From contig JBBRMF010000083.1 in the NCBI GenBank assembly GCA_038230975.1, positions 1 to 18,478 of the forward strand: 18,478 nt of DNA, read 5' to 3'. A program made the position numbers and the translations under genes. Every line of letters begins with the position of its first letter. Position 1 is the stretch's first letter. This document shows, in pieces, positions 7,408-15,200 of this stretch. The stretch is from JANXVV01 sp038230975. Lineage in GTDB: Bacteria; Planctomycetota; Phycisphaerae; Tepidisphaerales; Tepidisphaeraceae. The notes beneath the pieces are model-generated. The model had not been told where the DNA came from and ran no database searches. It saw only the letters and a program-made list of their open reading frames with translations.

Positions 7408-9114
7408 TTATTTTTTCGGTTCGATCGCTTCGGGCACCGTCGGCGTTCGCGGATTGCGGGCCTGGTGTTCGCGGAGCAACGTGCGGAATTCTTCCGGATC
7501 GACTTTCAAAAACAGGTCGGCCAGCTTTGGATCGAATTGAGTCCCCGCACATCTTCGCAATTCGATCATCGCCACTTCCAACGGCAGTGCGCGGCGATAG
7601 GTGCGGTTGCTGGTCATTGCATCGAAGCAGTCGGCGATGCAGATAATGCGGCCCATCAGTGGAATATTCTCGCCGCTCAATCCGGTGGGATATCCCTTGC
7701 CGTCAAAGCGTTCATGGTGGTAAAGCACGCCGGGGATCAGGTCTTCGACCTGTTTAATATCGGCCAGAATGCGGGCACCAATTTGCGGATGCTTCTTCAT
7801 CTGATCGAATTCTTCATTCGTCAGTTTGCCGGTTTTATGCAGCACGGCCTCAGGGACACCAATCTTGCCGACGTCATGCAGAATTCCGGCCATGTAGATT
7901 CGCTCGATCTGCGCCTCCGGAAGCCCAAGCTCACGAGCCAATCGACGACTGAGCAACGCCACGCGTTCGGAATGGCCGCAGGTGTATGTATCTTTCGCAT
8001 CAACGGCGCTTGTGAGACTGTGCAGCACGCCCATCATCAGGCTGCGCACATCCTCGAACAGCATGGCATTTTCAAGGTAAATCGCCGATTCATTGGCGAT
8101 CGAACCCAGGAGTTTGCTGTCGACGGAATCGAACTCATCGTCCACCTTGTCGAGCCCGAAGAGGCATCCCAAGACCTGGTCCTGTCGCTGTAGCGGCACG
8201 GCGATCATCTGGTTGGCATACTCCGCGAACCAGGCGAATCGGGCGTCCTTTGACAGGTTCGTGATCAGTAAAGTGCTCTTGCGGTCGCGCAGCACATTCA
8301 TCAACTGATCGGTGAGTTTTTGTAACTGCTTCGGTGGGACTTCGATGTCACCGAAGAGGGCCGGATCTAATTTGCTCGGGCCTTCACCGCACAAGGCGAA
8401 ACCCATCGAGCGTACGTCAATGACGTCGCGAACGTCCATGCAGGCCTGACGGAAGAAATCGCTCGCGCCGCGGTTGACCTTCATGCCGCCGCTCACCTGG
8501 TAGATGAGCGTCAGTTCCTCGTAGCTGTTGGCCAATTGCATGGAGAGCGAATTGATCTCCTGCTCGAAGACACCGATGCGGGCCTGATCGCGGGCCATCG
8601 CAGCAAACATTTGTCCGGCGTTACCGAGTTCTATTTCGTTGAAATCCGGAAGCAAATCAGCCTGTTGGCCGAGCCAGGTTGCGTCGAGACCGAGGTGACC
8701 GGCTTCGCGGAGAATATCTTCGTCAAGCGTGAAGCCTTCCGATTTGGCGGCCAGAAGCACGATCCCACCAAGCTGCCGCTTTTCGACATGGGGGAACGTC
8801 GCCACGATCGATCCGGGCAGGAAGTTCCAGATGGAGATGGACGACGAGGCGGTTACATGGCTTGCAGCTTCAATGAATTGGGCCCGCAGATTTCCGGTCG
8901 AGCGAACCATCGGAAGCAGGAATTTAGTAAAGAATAAGTTGGCGGTGGAATCGTGGTAGATCACCGTGCCGGACGGGTCGAGCACCATGAGAAAAAGCCC
9001 GGCACCGCAGAATCGCGCCGCAAGCGTGTCGAGCGTGGCTGTGGGTAGCCCGGACACCTGCAGGCCTTGCCCGATCAGAGAGTCCGCCGAAATGTTTCTT
9101 CGGGTGGTGACCAT
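7408..9114 (-). CDS. GAF/HD-GYP domain protein, likely c-di-GMP phosphodiesterase
   Basis: 568 residues. A poorly recognised sensory part (1-175, possibly PAS-like), a helical linker (~175-205), a GAF domain (~210-355) and a C-terminal HD-GYP domain (~360-540). The HD motif is ILHDVGKIGVPE with His413-Asp414, followed by the HHERFDGKGYP signature (466-476), both complete, so it should hydrolyse cyclic di-GMP. No membrane segment is seen, so it is cytoplasmic. The gene starts 26 bases after the receiver gene, preceded on the minus strand by AAGGA, and ends one base before the STAS gene. The arrangement resembles RpfC/RpfG logic with the receiver as a separate polypeptide. The GAF ligand is unknown. 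Position before pilB suggests it tunes c-di-GMP near the motor. Confidence 0.88.
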   Translation of the reverse strand: MVTTRRNISADSLIGQGLQVSGLPTATLDTLAARFCGAGLFLMVLDPSGTVIYHDSTANLFFTKFLLPMVRSTGNLRAQFIEAASHVTASSSISIWNFLPGSIVATFPHVEKRQLGGIVLLAAKSEGFTLDEDILREAGHLGLDATWLGQQADLLPDFNEIELGNAGQMFAAMARDQARIGVFEQEINSLSMQLANSYEELTLIYQVSGGMKVNRGASDFFRQACMDVRDVIDVRSMGFALCGEGPSKLDPALFGDIEVPPKQLQKLTDQLMNVLRDRKSTLLITNLSKDARFAWFAEYANQMIAVPLQRQDQVLGCLFGLDKVDDEFDSVDSKLLGSIANESAIYLENAMLFEDVRSLMMGVLHSLTSAVDAKDTYTCGHSERVALLSRRLARELGLPEAQIERIYMAGILHDVGKIGVPEAVLHKTGKLTNEEFDQMKKHPQIGARILADIKQVEDLIPGVLYHHERFDGKGYPTGLSGENIPLMGRIICIADCFDAMTSNRTYRRALPLEVAMIELRRCAGTQFDPKLADLFLKVDPEEFRTLLREHQARNPRTPTVPEAIEPKK

Positions 9115-9140
9115 TACAACAACGTCCTTAGCCTTGGTTA

Positions 9141-9569
9141 TCAGGCCGCGATTCCTCGCAACACTTCGTTCACCGTTGCCAAAAGCTGTCGAGGGCTAAA
9201 CGGCTTGCTCAGCATGCAGCGAATTCCACTGCTGGCCGTGTCGGCCGGCTCAAGGTTGTAACCCCGGGCCGTGAGCATGATGGCGGGGATGCCGGCAGTC
9301 GACGGGTCTTGCTTCAATCGCTGGCACAGCTCCAGGCCTGATAATTCCGGCATGTGGTAATCCGTAATCAGCAGGTCGGGCAGTTGGGAAATCGCAATAT
9401 CCAACGCCTCCTGACCGTCGCTGGCGGTTAACACGATGTAGCCTGCGTTGCGCAACTTGAGTGAGACAACATGCCGAATGTGAGTCTCGTCATCCGCGAC
9501 GAGAATCGTCTTCTGGATTTCATCGGGCGCGCTGTCGAGCGAGTCTTCTGTCATTGTTTCCACCGACAT
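9141..9569 (-). CDS. CheY-like single-domain response regulator
   Basis: A 142-residue stand-alone receiver domain. Counting from the ATG at 9569, the acidic pair is Asp26-Asp27 (VADDE), the phosphoacceptor Asp70 (LLITDYHMPE), the switch Thr100 (MLTAR) and the conserved Lys122 (SKPFSP). There is no output domain, so it must act through protein contacts, the natural candidate being the HD-GYP protein encoded next. The start at 9569 is chosen because a perfect AAGGAG lies 7 bases before it; an upstream in-frame ATG at 9602 would add 11 residues, overlap the kinase gene and leave that site unused. The kinase gene ends 22 bases upstream, giving a cognate pair. Confidence 0.9.
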   Translation of the reverse strand: MSVETMTEDSLDSAPDEIQKTILVADDETHIRHVVSLKLRNAGYIVLTASDGQEALDIAISQLPDLLITDYHMPELSGLELCQRLKQDPSTAGIPAIMLTARGYNLEPADTASSGIRCMLSKPFSPRQLLATVNEVLRGIAA

Positions 9570-9576
9570 TTGCAAA

Positions 9577-9582
9577 CTCCTT
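9577..9582 (-). promoter_or_regulatory. Shine-Dalgarno that sets the receiver start
   Basis: The minus-strand sequence AAGGAG is followed by 7 bases and then the ATG at 9569. It is among the strongest ribosome binding sites in the window and argues for the shorter receiver protein over a start at 9602. Confidence 0.75.
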
Positions 9583-9591
9583 GCCCCGCAA

Positions 9592-11052
9592 CTATTCCGC
9601 AAGCTTCATCTCAAATCCGAAGCTGCTTCCTTTGCCTACGATGCTTTCAACAAATATTTTTCCACCGTGGACCGTCTCGATGATCTGCTTCACCAGCGAG
9701 AGCCCGAGCCCCGTGCCTTTAGCCATCCGGTTGTTGGCTTCCGCTCGATAGAATTTATCGAAGACAAACGGCAAATCCTTTGCCGGTATACCGACTCCTG
9801 TGTCGTTGATCCGCGTGACCAGCGTGCGCTTCGTTTCGTCCACCACGGTTTGAATATCAATACTGCCGCCCTCCGGGGTGTACTTCACCGCGTTACTCAG
9901 CAGGTTCAGTACGGCCTGATAGAGCATGTCTCGATCGGCGATGGTTTGATAGAAAATGGGAGTCAAGCCTTCGCGAACGGTGATGTTTTTCAGCTTCGCC
10001 TGGGGAACGATCACTTCAACCGCTTCCTTGATAATCACCGCAAGGCTCTGCGGCTGTTTATTCACTTTCACCAGACCGGATTCGATTCGCGAAATATTCA
10101 GGATGTCGTCAATCAGCCGACCCAGCCGATTGGCCTCATTCTGAATCACTTCATAGAATTCCAGTTTCGTTCGCTCGCTTTCGGCTTCACCGTCTATCAA
10201 CATCTCGACATACGCCTTGATGCTGGCCAGCGGTGTGCGGAGCTCATGGCTGACGTTGGAGACGAAATCATTCTTCATCTCCCCCAGTTCCTTTTCCTTG
10301 GTCATGTCGTGCAGCACGGCCACCACACCCCCGGGCCTTGCGGAAGCCGACGCGGCCGCGGCATTGGCTCGATCGACAAAGGACGACAAGGTCACTTTGA
10401 ACGTTCTGCCACCCCCGGGTGAATTGACGGTGTGTTCCACAATTCGTCGTTCATTCTTGCTGTTGCTCTGTCTCATTTCGCGAATGAGGCCAATGAGCTT
10501 TGGATCGTGAAGCACCTTCCCAACAGGCGCGCGGTTGGATGAAGCCAGGTCGAAGTCAAAGGCTCTCGCGGCAGATTCGTTGGCGAGAACCAGCTCATCA
10601 AAACTATCCGTGACGAGAACCGCATCAGAGATGCTGTAGATGATCGATTCGGCATGCTGACGTTCGGCGATGGCTACCTTCAACCGGATTTCCATCTCTT
10701 TGCCGTGGACGGACGCCGCCGAGATCGTTTTCTGTGCGTGATCCGCCAATCCGTTAATGGCGTTCGTCAATAAGGCCAAATCGGAATCCGGGGAAACTAC
10801 GGAAGAGAACTTGCCGCCGGTGACTATGTTGCTGACCGAGTCTCCAAGCGCAAGACATTTCCGACGCAAGGTCATCATCCCGTACAGACCCATTGCTCCC
10901 GAGGCGATCGAAGCTCCAACGGCAAGAAGCTCCATCAGGACTAACCGTCCCGTGGAAAGCGGCAAAGAGGTGTCGCGGAATACCCAGAGGGCGAGGTGGA
11001 CCCCCAGCATGGCGCTGATCAAAAGGAGAATGTAGATTCCGCGACGGAGCAT
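9592..11052 (-). CDS. Membrane sensor histidine kinase (PhoR-like, PAS)
   Basis: A 486-residue kinase. Two membrane helices (about 6-26 and 36-60) are joined by a loop of only ~10 residues, so there is no periplasmic sensor; sensing is likely within the membrane or by the cytoplasmic PAS domain (~130-250). A short HAMP-like helical region (~62-130) links them. The catalytic part is complete: H-box FVSNVSHELRTPL with His269, N-box NLLSNAVKYTPEGG with Asn387, G1 NDTGVGIP (416-423), F-box FDKFYRA (431-437) and G2 GTGLGL (446-451). It heads the run kinase, receiver, HD-GYP, STAS, pilB, and its upstream gap of 352 bases is the obvious place for the promoter. The Shine-Dalgarno is weak (AGGA well upstream). 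Its partner is surely the adjacent receiver. Confidence 0.92.
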   Translation of the reverse strand: MLRRGIYILLLISAMLGVHLALWVFRDTSLPLSTGRLVLMELLAVGASIASGAMGLYGMMTLRRKCLALGDSVSNIVTGGKFSSVVSPDSDLALLTNAINGLADHAQKTISAASVHGKEMEIRLKVAIAERQHAESIIYSISDAVLVTDSFDELVLANESAARAFDFDLASSNRAPVGKVLHDPKLIGLIREMRQSNSKNERRIVEHTVNSPGGGRTFKVTLSSFVDRANAAAASASARPGGVVAVLHDMTKEKELGEMKNDFVSNVSHELRTPLASIKAYVEMLIDGEAESERTKLEFYEVIQNEANRLGRLIDDILNISRIESGLVKVNKQPQSLAVIIKEAVEVIVPQAKLKNITVREGLTPIFYQTIADRDMLYQAVLNLLSNAVKYTPEGGSIDIQTVVDETKRTLVTRINDTGVGIPAKDLPFVFDKFYRAEANNRMAKGTGLGLSLVKQIIETVHGGKIFVESIVGKGSSFGFEMKLAE

Positions 11053-11169
11053 AGTACGACTTTTCCTATTGTCTCATCGACTGGCAAAGGGGGCGGAATA
11101 AGTTCAAACGGGCGGGATCTGACGGCTGAACCGATCTTTCGAGCAAAAAGGCAGGAAATACCCAAAGAA

Positions 11170-11220
11170 TAGAGCGGCGATTTCGCGATTTGCCGCGGCA
11201 AAATCACGAAATCGCCGCTA
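11170..11220. repeat. Inverted repeat between kinase and TPR genes
   Basis: A near-perfect palindrome: the left arm GCGGCGATTTCGCGATTT and the right arm (complement GCGGCGATTTCGTGATTTT) flank a short GC-rich centre, with TAGAGC at one edge and GCTA at the other. It abuts the larger palindrome at 11222. Together the two fill most of the 352-base gap 11053-11404, in which I see no gene. The kinase promoter must lie to the left of or within this block (11053-11169), but no clear hexamers were found. Confidence 0.75.
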
Positions 11221-11221
11221 C

Positions 11222-11368
11222 AGAGCGTTTTTCAACTTGGTCGGGTGCCACGGGTCGCGGTACTCCGAGACCCGTGCGTGTCATTCACCGAAAAAAGCAC
11301 GGGTCTGCGAGTACGCCGACCCGTGGTACCCCGACACCTAAGCGACCTACCAAGCTGAAAAGTGCTCT
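11222..11368. repeat. Dispersed palindromic repeat, copy 2 (extended)
   Basis: Outer ends AGAGC (11222) and GCTCT (to 11368) are inverted. Inner arms 11242-11277 and 11297-11333 are nearly complementary. Each arm can also fold alone: CACGGGTC (11249-11256) with GACCCGTG (11269-11276), and the same pair in the right arm. About 15 extra bases lie in the right arm between the outer and inner blocks. Bases 11240-11281 match copy 1 (3999-4040) at 39 of 42 positions. It follows the TPR gene stop and precedes the kinase, so it may also end TPR transcription. Confidence 0.82.
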
Positions 11369-11404
11369 AGGTGACTCCTAAAAAGCAGTATGGTTGGAAC
11401 CACG

Positions 11405-12592
11405 CTATTCGTTCAATTGAAGCCCGGCCATCAGTTTCGTGGCCAGCTCGTCGTTCGGATTCCGCTTCAAGGCTTTACCATAATATTGAATGGCTTCATC
11501 CGAGCGCCCAAGCTTTTCAAGCACGTAGCCGCTCATACACAGACTGAGTGTATCAGCGGCTTCAGCAGTACCCGATTTTTGAAACGCGGTCAGCGCTTCC
11601 GGCAGACGATCCTGGCGAAGCCGGAGGTATCCCATGAGGAGATTTGCTTCGCTCGAGGTTGGATCGAGCGAGATTGCCTTTTTCAAGGCGAGTTCCGCCC
11701 TGCGGTAATCCGTCATCTGCAAGGCGGCCTTTCCGAATCCGAGCCATAGACCAGCCGTACCCGGGTCCAGTCGTGTGGCAACTTCAAACGAATCGCGAGC
11801 CTCGCGAAATTTGTGAAGCTCGCAGTAGGTTTCACCCAGCGTCGCGTGGAGATCCGATCGGCGGGAGTAGCCGTCTTCTTTCACCAGCCGTCCGAGAACC
11901 AGAGCCGCATCGTCATATTCCTTCGCGTAGTACAACGCAACGCCGAGGTGTTCTTTGATGGTCAGGTCGTCCGGTGTCAGCACGCTCGCCTGTCGAAGCA
12001 TTTCAGCACCGGCGACATACTTCTTCTGCCCGACAAGCAATTGCCCGACGGCATCGCGGATGGCGGCACTATGTTCGAAGTAGACTACTTTTTCCTGAAG
12101 CAGTTTCAGTGCTTCCGGAGCCCGATCGACTGCAACCAGCATTTCGGCCTTGGCCATCAAAAAGGAAATATTGGCCGGAGCCTTGTCGCTGGCATGGCTA
12201 TAGAACTCATAGGCATCATCCAGTTTCAACCAACGCTGGAAGACCACGCCGCTGAGATAGTCGGCGTCCGCATTTCTGGGATCGAACTGCCTCGCCAAAC
12301 GAAGTTCCTTTTCAGCCAGTTCCAATTGTCCTTGTTCGATCGCAAGCTTTGCTGAAAGCACGCGAATGGAGGCATTTTCAGGATCCAGTTTCATCGCCTG
12401 GTCAACGCTCTGGCGGGCTTTTTCAAAGTTACCGCTTTCGTACTGCTCTTTACCGAGATTCGCCATGACGCTGCCGCGGGCCGCATTCCATTGACGACTG
12501 GCGGCCTGATTCGGGGTCACCCTCTTTGCATCCTGCGCGCAGCCATTTGCAATCGTCAGCAGTATCAGGGCGATGGGAATTTTCTTGAGCAT
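11405..12592 (-). CDS. TPR-repeat lipoprotein, candidate secretin pilotin
   Basis: A 395-residue protein with a lipoprotein signal peptide (MLKKIPIALILLTIANGC, Cys18 as the lipidated residue) followed by about nine to ten tetratricopeptide repeats up to the C-terminus, for example YESGNFEKARQSVDQAMKLD and LGRSDEAIQYYGKALKRN. Tetratricopeptide lipoproteins such as PilF/PilW and Tgl help the type IV pilus secretin reach and assemble in the outer membrane. The secretin gene lies just upstream, which favours that role, though this protein is longer than those pilotins. The start at 12592 is chosen because it gives the signal peptide and has GAAGG 6 bases upstream; a start at 12640 would place 16 charged residues before it. 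A terminator lies between it and the secretin gene, so it has its own promoter; a GGTTCG-TT-CGAACC palindrome (12617-12630) in that leader could be an operator. Confidence 0.82.
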   Translation of the reverse strand: MLKKIPIALILLTIANGCAQDAKRVTPNQAASRQWNAARGSVMANLGKEQYESGNFEKARQSVDQAMKLDPENASIRVLSAKLAIEQGQLELAEKELRLARQFDPRNADADYLSGVVFQRWLKLDDAYEFYSHASDKAPANISFLMAKAEMLVAVDRAPEALKLLQEKVVYFEHSAAIRDAVGQLLVGQKKYVAGAEMLRQASVLTPDDLTIKEHLGVALYYAKEYDDAALVLGRLVKEDGYSRRSDLHATLGETYCELHKFREARDSFEVATRLDPGTAGLWLGFGKAALQMTDYRRAELALKKAISLDPTSSEANLLMGYLRLRQDRLPEALTAFQKSGTAEAADTLSLCMSGYVLEKLGRSDEAIQYYGKALKRNPNDELATKLMAGLQLNE

Positions 12593-12638
12593 GGTGTACC
12601 TTCGATGTCTGGTTTGGGTTCGTTCGAACCGTAAGGGC

Positions 12639-12673
12639 AAAAAAAAGAGGACTGAGTGTTTCCCTCAGTCCTC
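12639..12673 (-). terminator. Rho-independent terminator of the pilM-secretin operon
   Basis: Read on the minus strand: a perfect 10-bp stem (GAGGACTGAG paired with CTCAGTCCTC, at 12664-12673 and 12647-12656), a 7-base loop, then eight T residues (complement of A8 at 12639-12646). It starts 20 bases after the secretin stop codon. This is the clearest terminator in the window. Confidence 0.92.
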
Positions 12674-12692
12674 CGTCCTCATTCTTCCTTGA

Positions 12693-15047
12693 TTACTTGT
12701 CGGACTTTTCTCGAAGCTCCTTGAGACCCTCATTCAGCAAATCGCGAATCCCTACCGTGGATTGGATCTTCTCTTCCTGCTTAAGGTCGGCAGGTCGAGT
12801 AACACCAGTGGTCGAAAGTGAGTTGACGGTGGTCGCTTCACTTTCATCCGTGTTGAACGAATCATCCGGGTCGATCGGCAAAGGTTCATTGATCGAAGCC
12901 TGCGGAGTGGGAGTCGAAGATTGCGTCGACGGGGCGATCGCGATCGACTTTGCGGCCGGTGTCGAAGGTTGAGTTGCCGGTGCAACCGCGATTGACTTTG
13001 CAGCCGGTTCGGAAGGTTGAGTTGTCGGAGCAACCGCCACAGGTTGCGTCGCCGGTGCAGCAGCCACGGGTTGAGTGGACGGGACCACGGCAGCGGGGGG
13101 CAGCGGGGGATCCAGCAGAATTTGCTGGCGAACAAACGTACGGATGCTGCTATTATCGACCGCCGTCACTTCCTTGCCGGAAACCTTCTGCTTGAGTTCG
13201 ATCGCTTCAAGGAAAGTCGGGTTCAGATTCGTCGCGCAGTTCAAGTGCCACAGAACCTTCTGACGATTGGGATTCGGCTTATTCCATTCGGCCACCGCTT
13301 GCTCGTAGGAGCATTCGGCGAGGCGTTCACGGCCAAAAAACATCATTCCCGCTCGAACTCCGACGCGCATCTTTTCCGATTCTTTCAATTGCGCTTCGGA
13401 CTGCTTGCTGTACATCGAATCATCTTTGATCAGATGTGGCGTCAACAGAATGATCACTTCTTCACGCTGCGTGCTGTCCTTTTGATTTCGGAACAGATTT
13501 CCAAGCCACGGGATATTGCCGATGCCCGGAACCTGGCTTCGTGAGGTCTGTGTTGTTTCGCGGAACAGACCACCGATCACGACGGTATTTCCGTCCTTGA
13601 CCATGATGTTCGTGGTACTCTCCGTCGTCAGTTTGGTCGGGGGCAAATCCGCGGCGCGTGACGGCAGCGGTGTGCTGTCCTCTGGGTGGACTTCCATGCG
13701 GATATAACCGTCATCCCCGATGTAGGGTCGGATGATGAGCAATGTCCCGGTTTCCAGAAAGTCGACGTCCTGCGTGACGATGCCGCTTTGGCTCGTCGTC
13801 GTTTTCCCGCGGAACGGATCCTGCCTCGCCACTTTTACTTCACCCTTTTGCTTATTCAGCATCAGGATTTTCGGGTTGGCCATCACGACCGTGTTGGTGA
13901 CTTCCTCAAGAGCCGACAGAAATACCGCCACATTGTTCGTGATCACTCCGGCCCGCAATCCACCCGATGGCACACCGGCGGTAAAACCAGTGCCAGCCGC
14001 GTTCATGCCGTTGCTGGCCAATTTACTCGCCGTGGGGTTATTGACGATCGCGCCACTCAATGCCTCACCGGTGGAACTGCCAGCACTGGTTAAGGCGTTA
14101 AAATTCACCCCGCCAAGCAATGTAAAGTCGATACCGAGCGCGTTATCTTCGCTCAATCCCGCGCGCAGAATGGTGGCCTCAACCAGGATCTGCTGCGGGC
14201 GTTTGTCGATATCCTTGAGAATTTTCTCGATGCGGTCGAGGTTTTCCTGATAGTCGGTGACGACCATCATGTCCTCGACAGCATGTGTATTACCCCCGGT
14301 GTCCTTTGACGAACTATCAATACCGGAAAGCGCGGCGGTCGTAACCGCCACCTGCCCTTCACCGCTCAATACCGGTTTGATCATCGTTTGAGCATTGACC
14401 GCCGGCGTGTAATAGAGATGGAAAACGTGCGTTACTAATTTGTGACTGTTCTTGTTCTCTTCCGCGATCTCCTTGGCGGACATCACATAGATGACGTTCC
14501 CCTTCTCACGATAGCCGTAACCGTTCGCCTGGAGAATCGCATCGAGCGCTTCCTTGATGGTCACGTCATACAGGTTCGCGGTAATCGTGCCGCGAACGTC
14601 TTTGCTCGGCAGAATATTGGTGTTGGACTGCATGCTCAACATGCGGAGCACTTCGACGAGATTGGCGTCGTTGACGTGGATCTCGACCGTGCCGGAATCC
14701 TTGCTCACTGCGACATCGGAGGCTGCAATGGGCTTGCCCGTGGAAGCTGCCGGTACGGAGACAATCTCCTTGTCCTTCTCTTCGTCGTCTGCGGCGATGG
14801 GTTCACCCTTGGCATTCTTGGCCGAGGGCTTTTCACCAGGCTTGGACGCGTTTTTGGATGGGGCGGTGGTCGGGGCGTGTTCGTCCGGAACTGCCCGAAC
14901 TTCCGTACCGGTGGAAGCGCCATTGATGGCAGGCGTTACCCGCTTCAGCACATCTATCGCGATCGCCTGACTCGGATAAACGGTCGACACGGCCAGAAAA
15001 AGAATGGCTGCCGTCTTGGTCAAATTCGATTTAAAACTGTGAATCAT
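12693..15047 (-). CDS. pilQ: Type IV pilus/type II secretion secretin (PilQ/GspD-like)
   Basis: Outer-membrane pore, 784 residues. Signal peptide 1-30; an Ala/Pro/Lys-rich linker (~40-115); a secretin/TonB short N-terminal domain (~118-190); an N1-like domain (~203-285); and the secretin core (~285-545) ending in the signature VPGIGNIPWLGNLF with the strand EEVIILLTPHLI (529-540). Unusually, ~240 residues follow the core: a helical segment (~550-625), a Pro/Ala/Thr/Gln-rich stretch of repeated APATQP-like units (654-717) and an amphipathic end (~760-784). Secretins normally stop shortly after the core, sometimes with a pilotin-binding S-domain. A GGAG Shine-Dalgarno 6 bases before the ATG supports the start. 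A 153-base gap (15048-15200) separates it from the pilP-like gene; no gene or clear promoter is seen there. A strong terminator follows. Confidence 0.92.
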   Translation of the reverse strand: MIHSFKSNLTKTAAILFLAVSTVYPSQAIAIDVLKRVTPAINGASTGTEVRAVPDEHAPTTAPSKNASKPGEKPSAKNAKGEPIAADDEEKDKEIVSVPAASTGKPIAASDVAVSKDSGTVEIHVNDANLVEVLRMLSMQSNTNILPSKDVRGTITANLYDVTIKEALDAILQANGYGYREKGNVIYVMSAKEIAEENKNSHKLVTHVFHLYYTPAVNAQTMIKPVLSGEGQVAVTTAALSGIDSSSKDTGGNTHAVEDMMVVTDYQENLDRIEKILKDIDKRPQQILVEATILRAGLSEDNALGIDFTLLGGVNFNALTSAGSSTGEALSGAIVNNPTASKLASNGMNAAGTGFTAGVPSGGLRAGVITNNVAVFLSALEEVTNTVVMANPKILMLNKQKGEVKVARQDPFRGKTTTSQSGIVTQDVDFLETGTLLIIRPYIGDDGYIRMEVHPEDSTPLPSRAADLPPTKLTTESTTNIMVKDGNTVVIGGLFRETTQTSRSQVPGIGNIPWLGNLFRNQKDSTQREEVIILLTPHLIKDDSMYSKQSEAQLKESEKMRVGVRAGMMFFGRERLAECSYEQAVAEWNKPNPNRQKVLWHLNCATNLNPTFLEAIELKQKVSGKEVTAVDNSSIRTFVRQQILLDPPLPPAAVVPSTQPVAAAPATQPVAVAPTTQPSEPAAKSIAVAPATQPSTPAAKSIAIAPSTQSSTPTPQASINEPLPIDPDDSFNTDESEATTVNSLSTTGVTRPADLKQEEKIQSTVGIRDLLNEGLKELREKSDK
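12897..13088 (-). repeat. Coding repeats for the Pro/Thr/Gln-rich secretin tail
   Basis: Imperfect tandem units encode variants of APATQP and PAAKSIAVAP (secretin residues 654-717). Two longer units with AAKSIA[V/I]AP occur about 15 residues apart. The units vary at third positions, so this is an old repeat and not a recent slippage tract. Confidence 0.7.
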
Positions 15048-15200
15048 ATTCCTCTCCAGATGGGCCGTTCGTGCGCGACAATGTTAAGCAGTGCCGCGAA
15101 ACAGGCCGTAGAATTTCAACGATGATCAGACCACATAACTACGCTATGAGCATCGCCAGAACTGCTGCCTCAACGCTCATCTGGATGTCTCGATGCGGAA

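Noticed and set aside
7300..8193. Plus-strand open frame of 297 codons
   Set aside because: It lies opposite the HD-GYP and STAS genes, whose motifs are complete; composition is that of an antisense shadow.
9141..9602. Longer receiver protein from ATG 9602
   Set aside because: It would overlap the kinase stop and lacks a ribosome site, whereas ATG 9569 has a perfect AAGGAG.
9667..10422. Plus-strand open frame of 251 codons
   Set aside because: Antisense to the kinase's catalytic region, which has all its boxes.
11053..11404. A small gene or RNA gene in the kinase-TPR gap
   Set aside because: The only structure is the two palindromes; no coding frame with a start signal and no tRNA-like fold was seen.
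12897..13088. CRISPR-like repeat array
   Set aside because: The periodicity is in-frame protein repeats of the secretin tail; units are unequal and there are no spacers.
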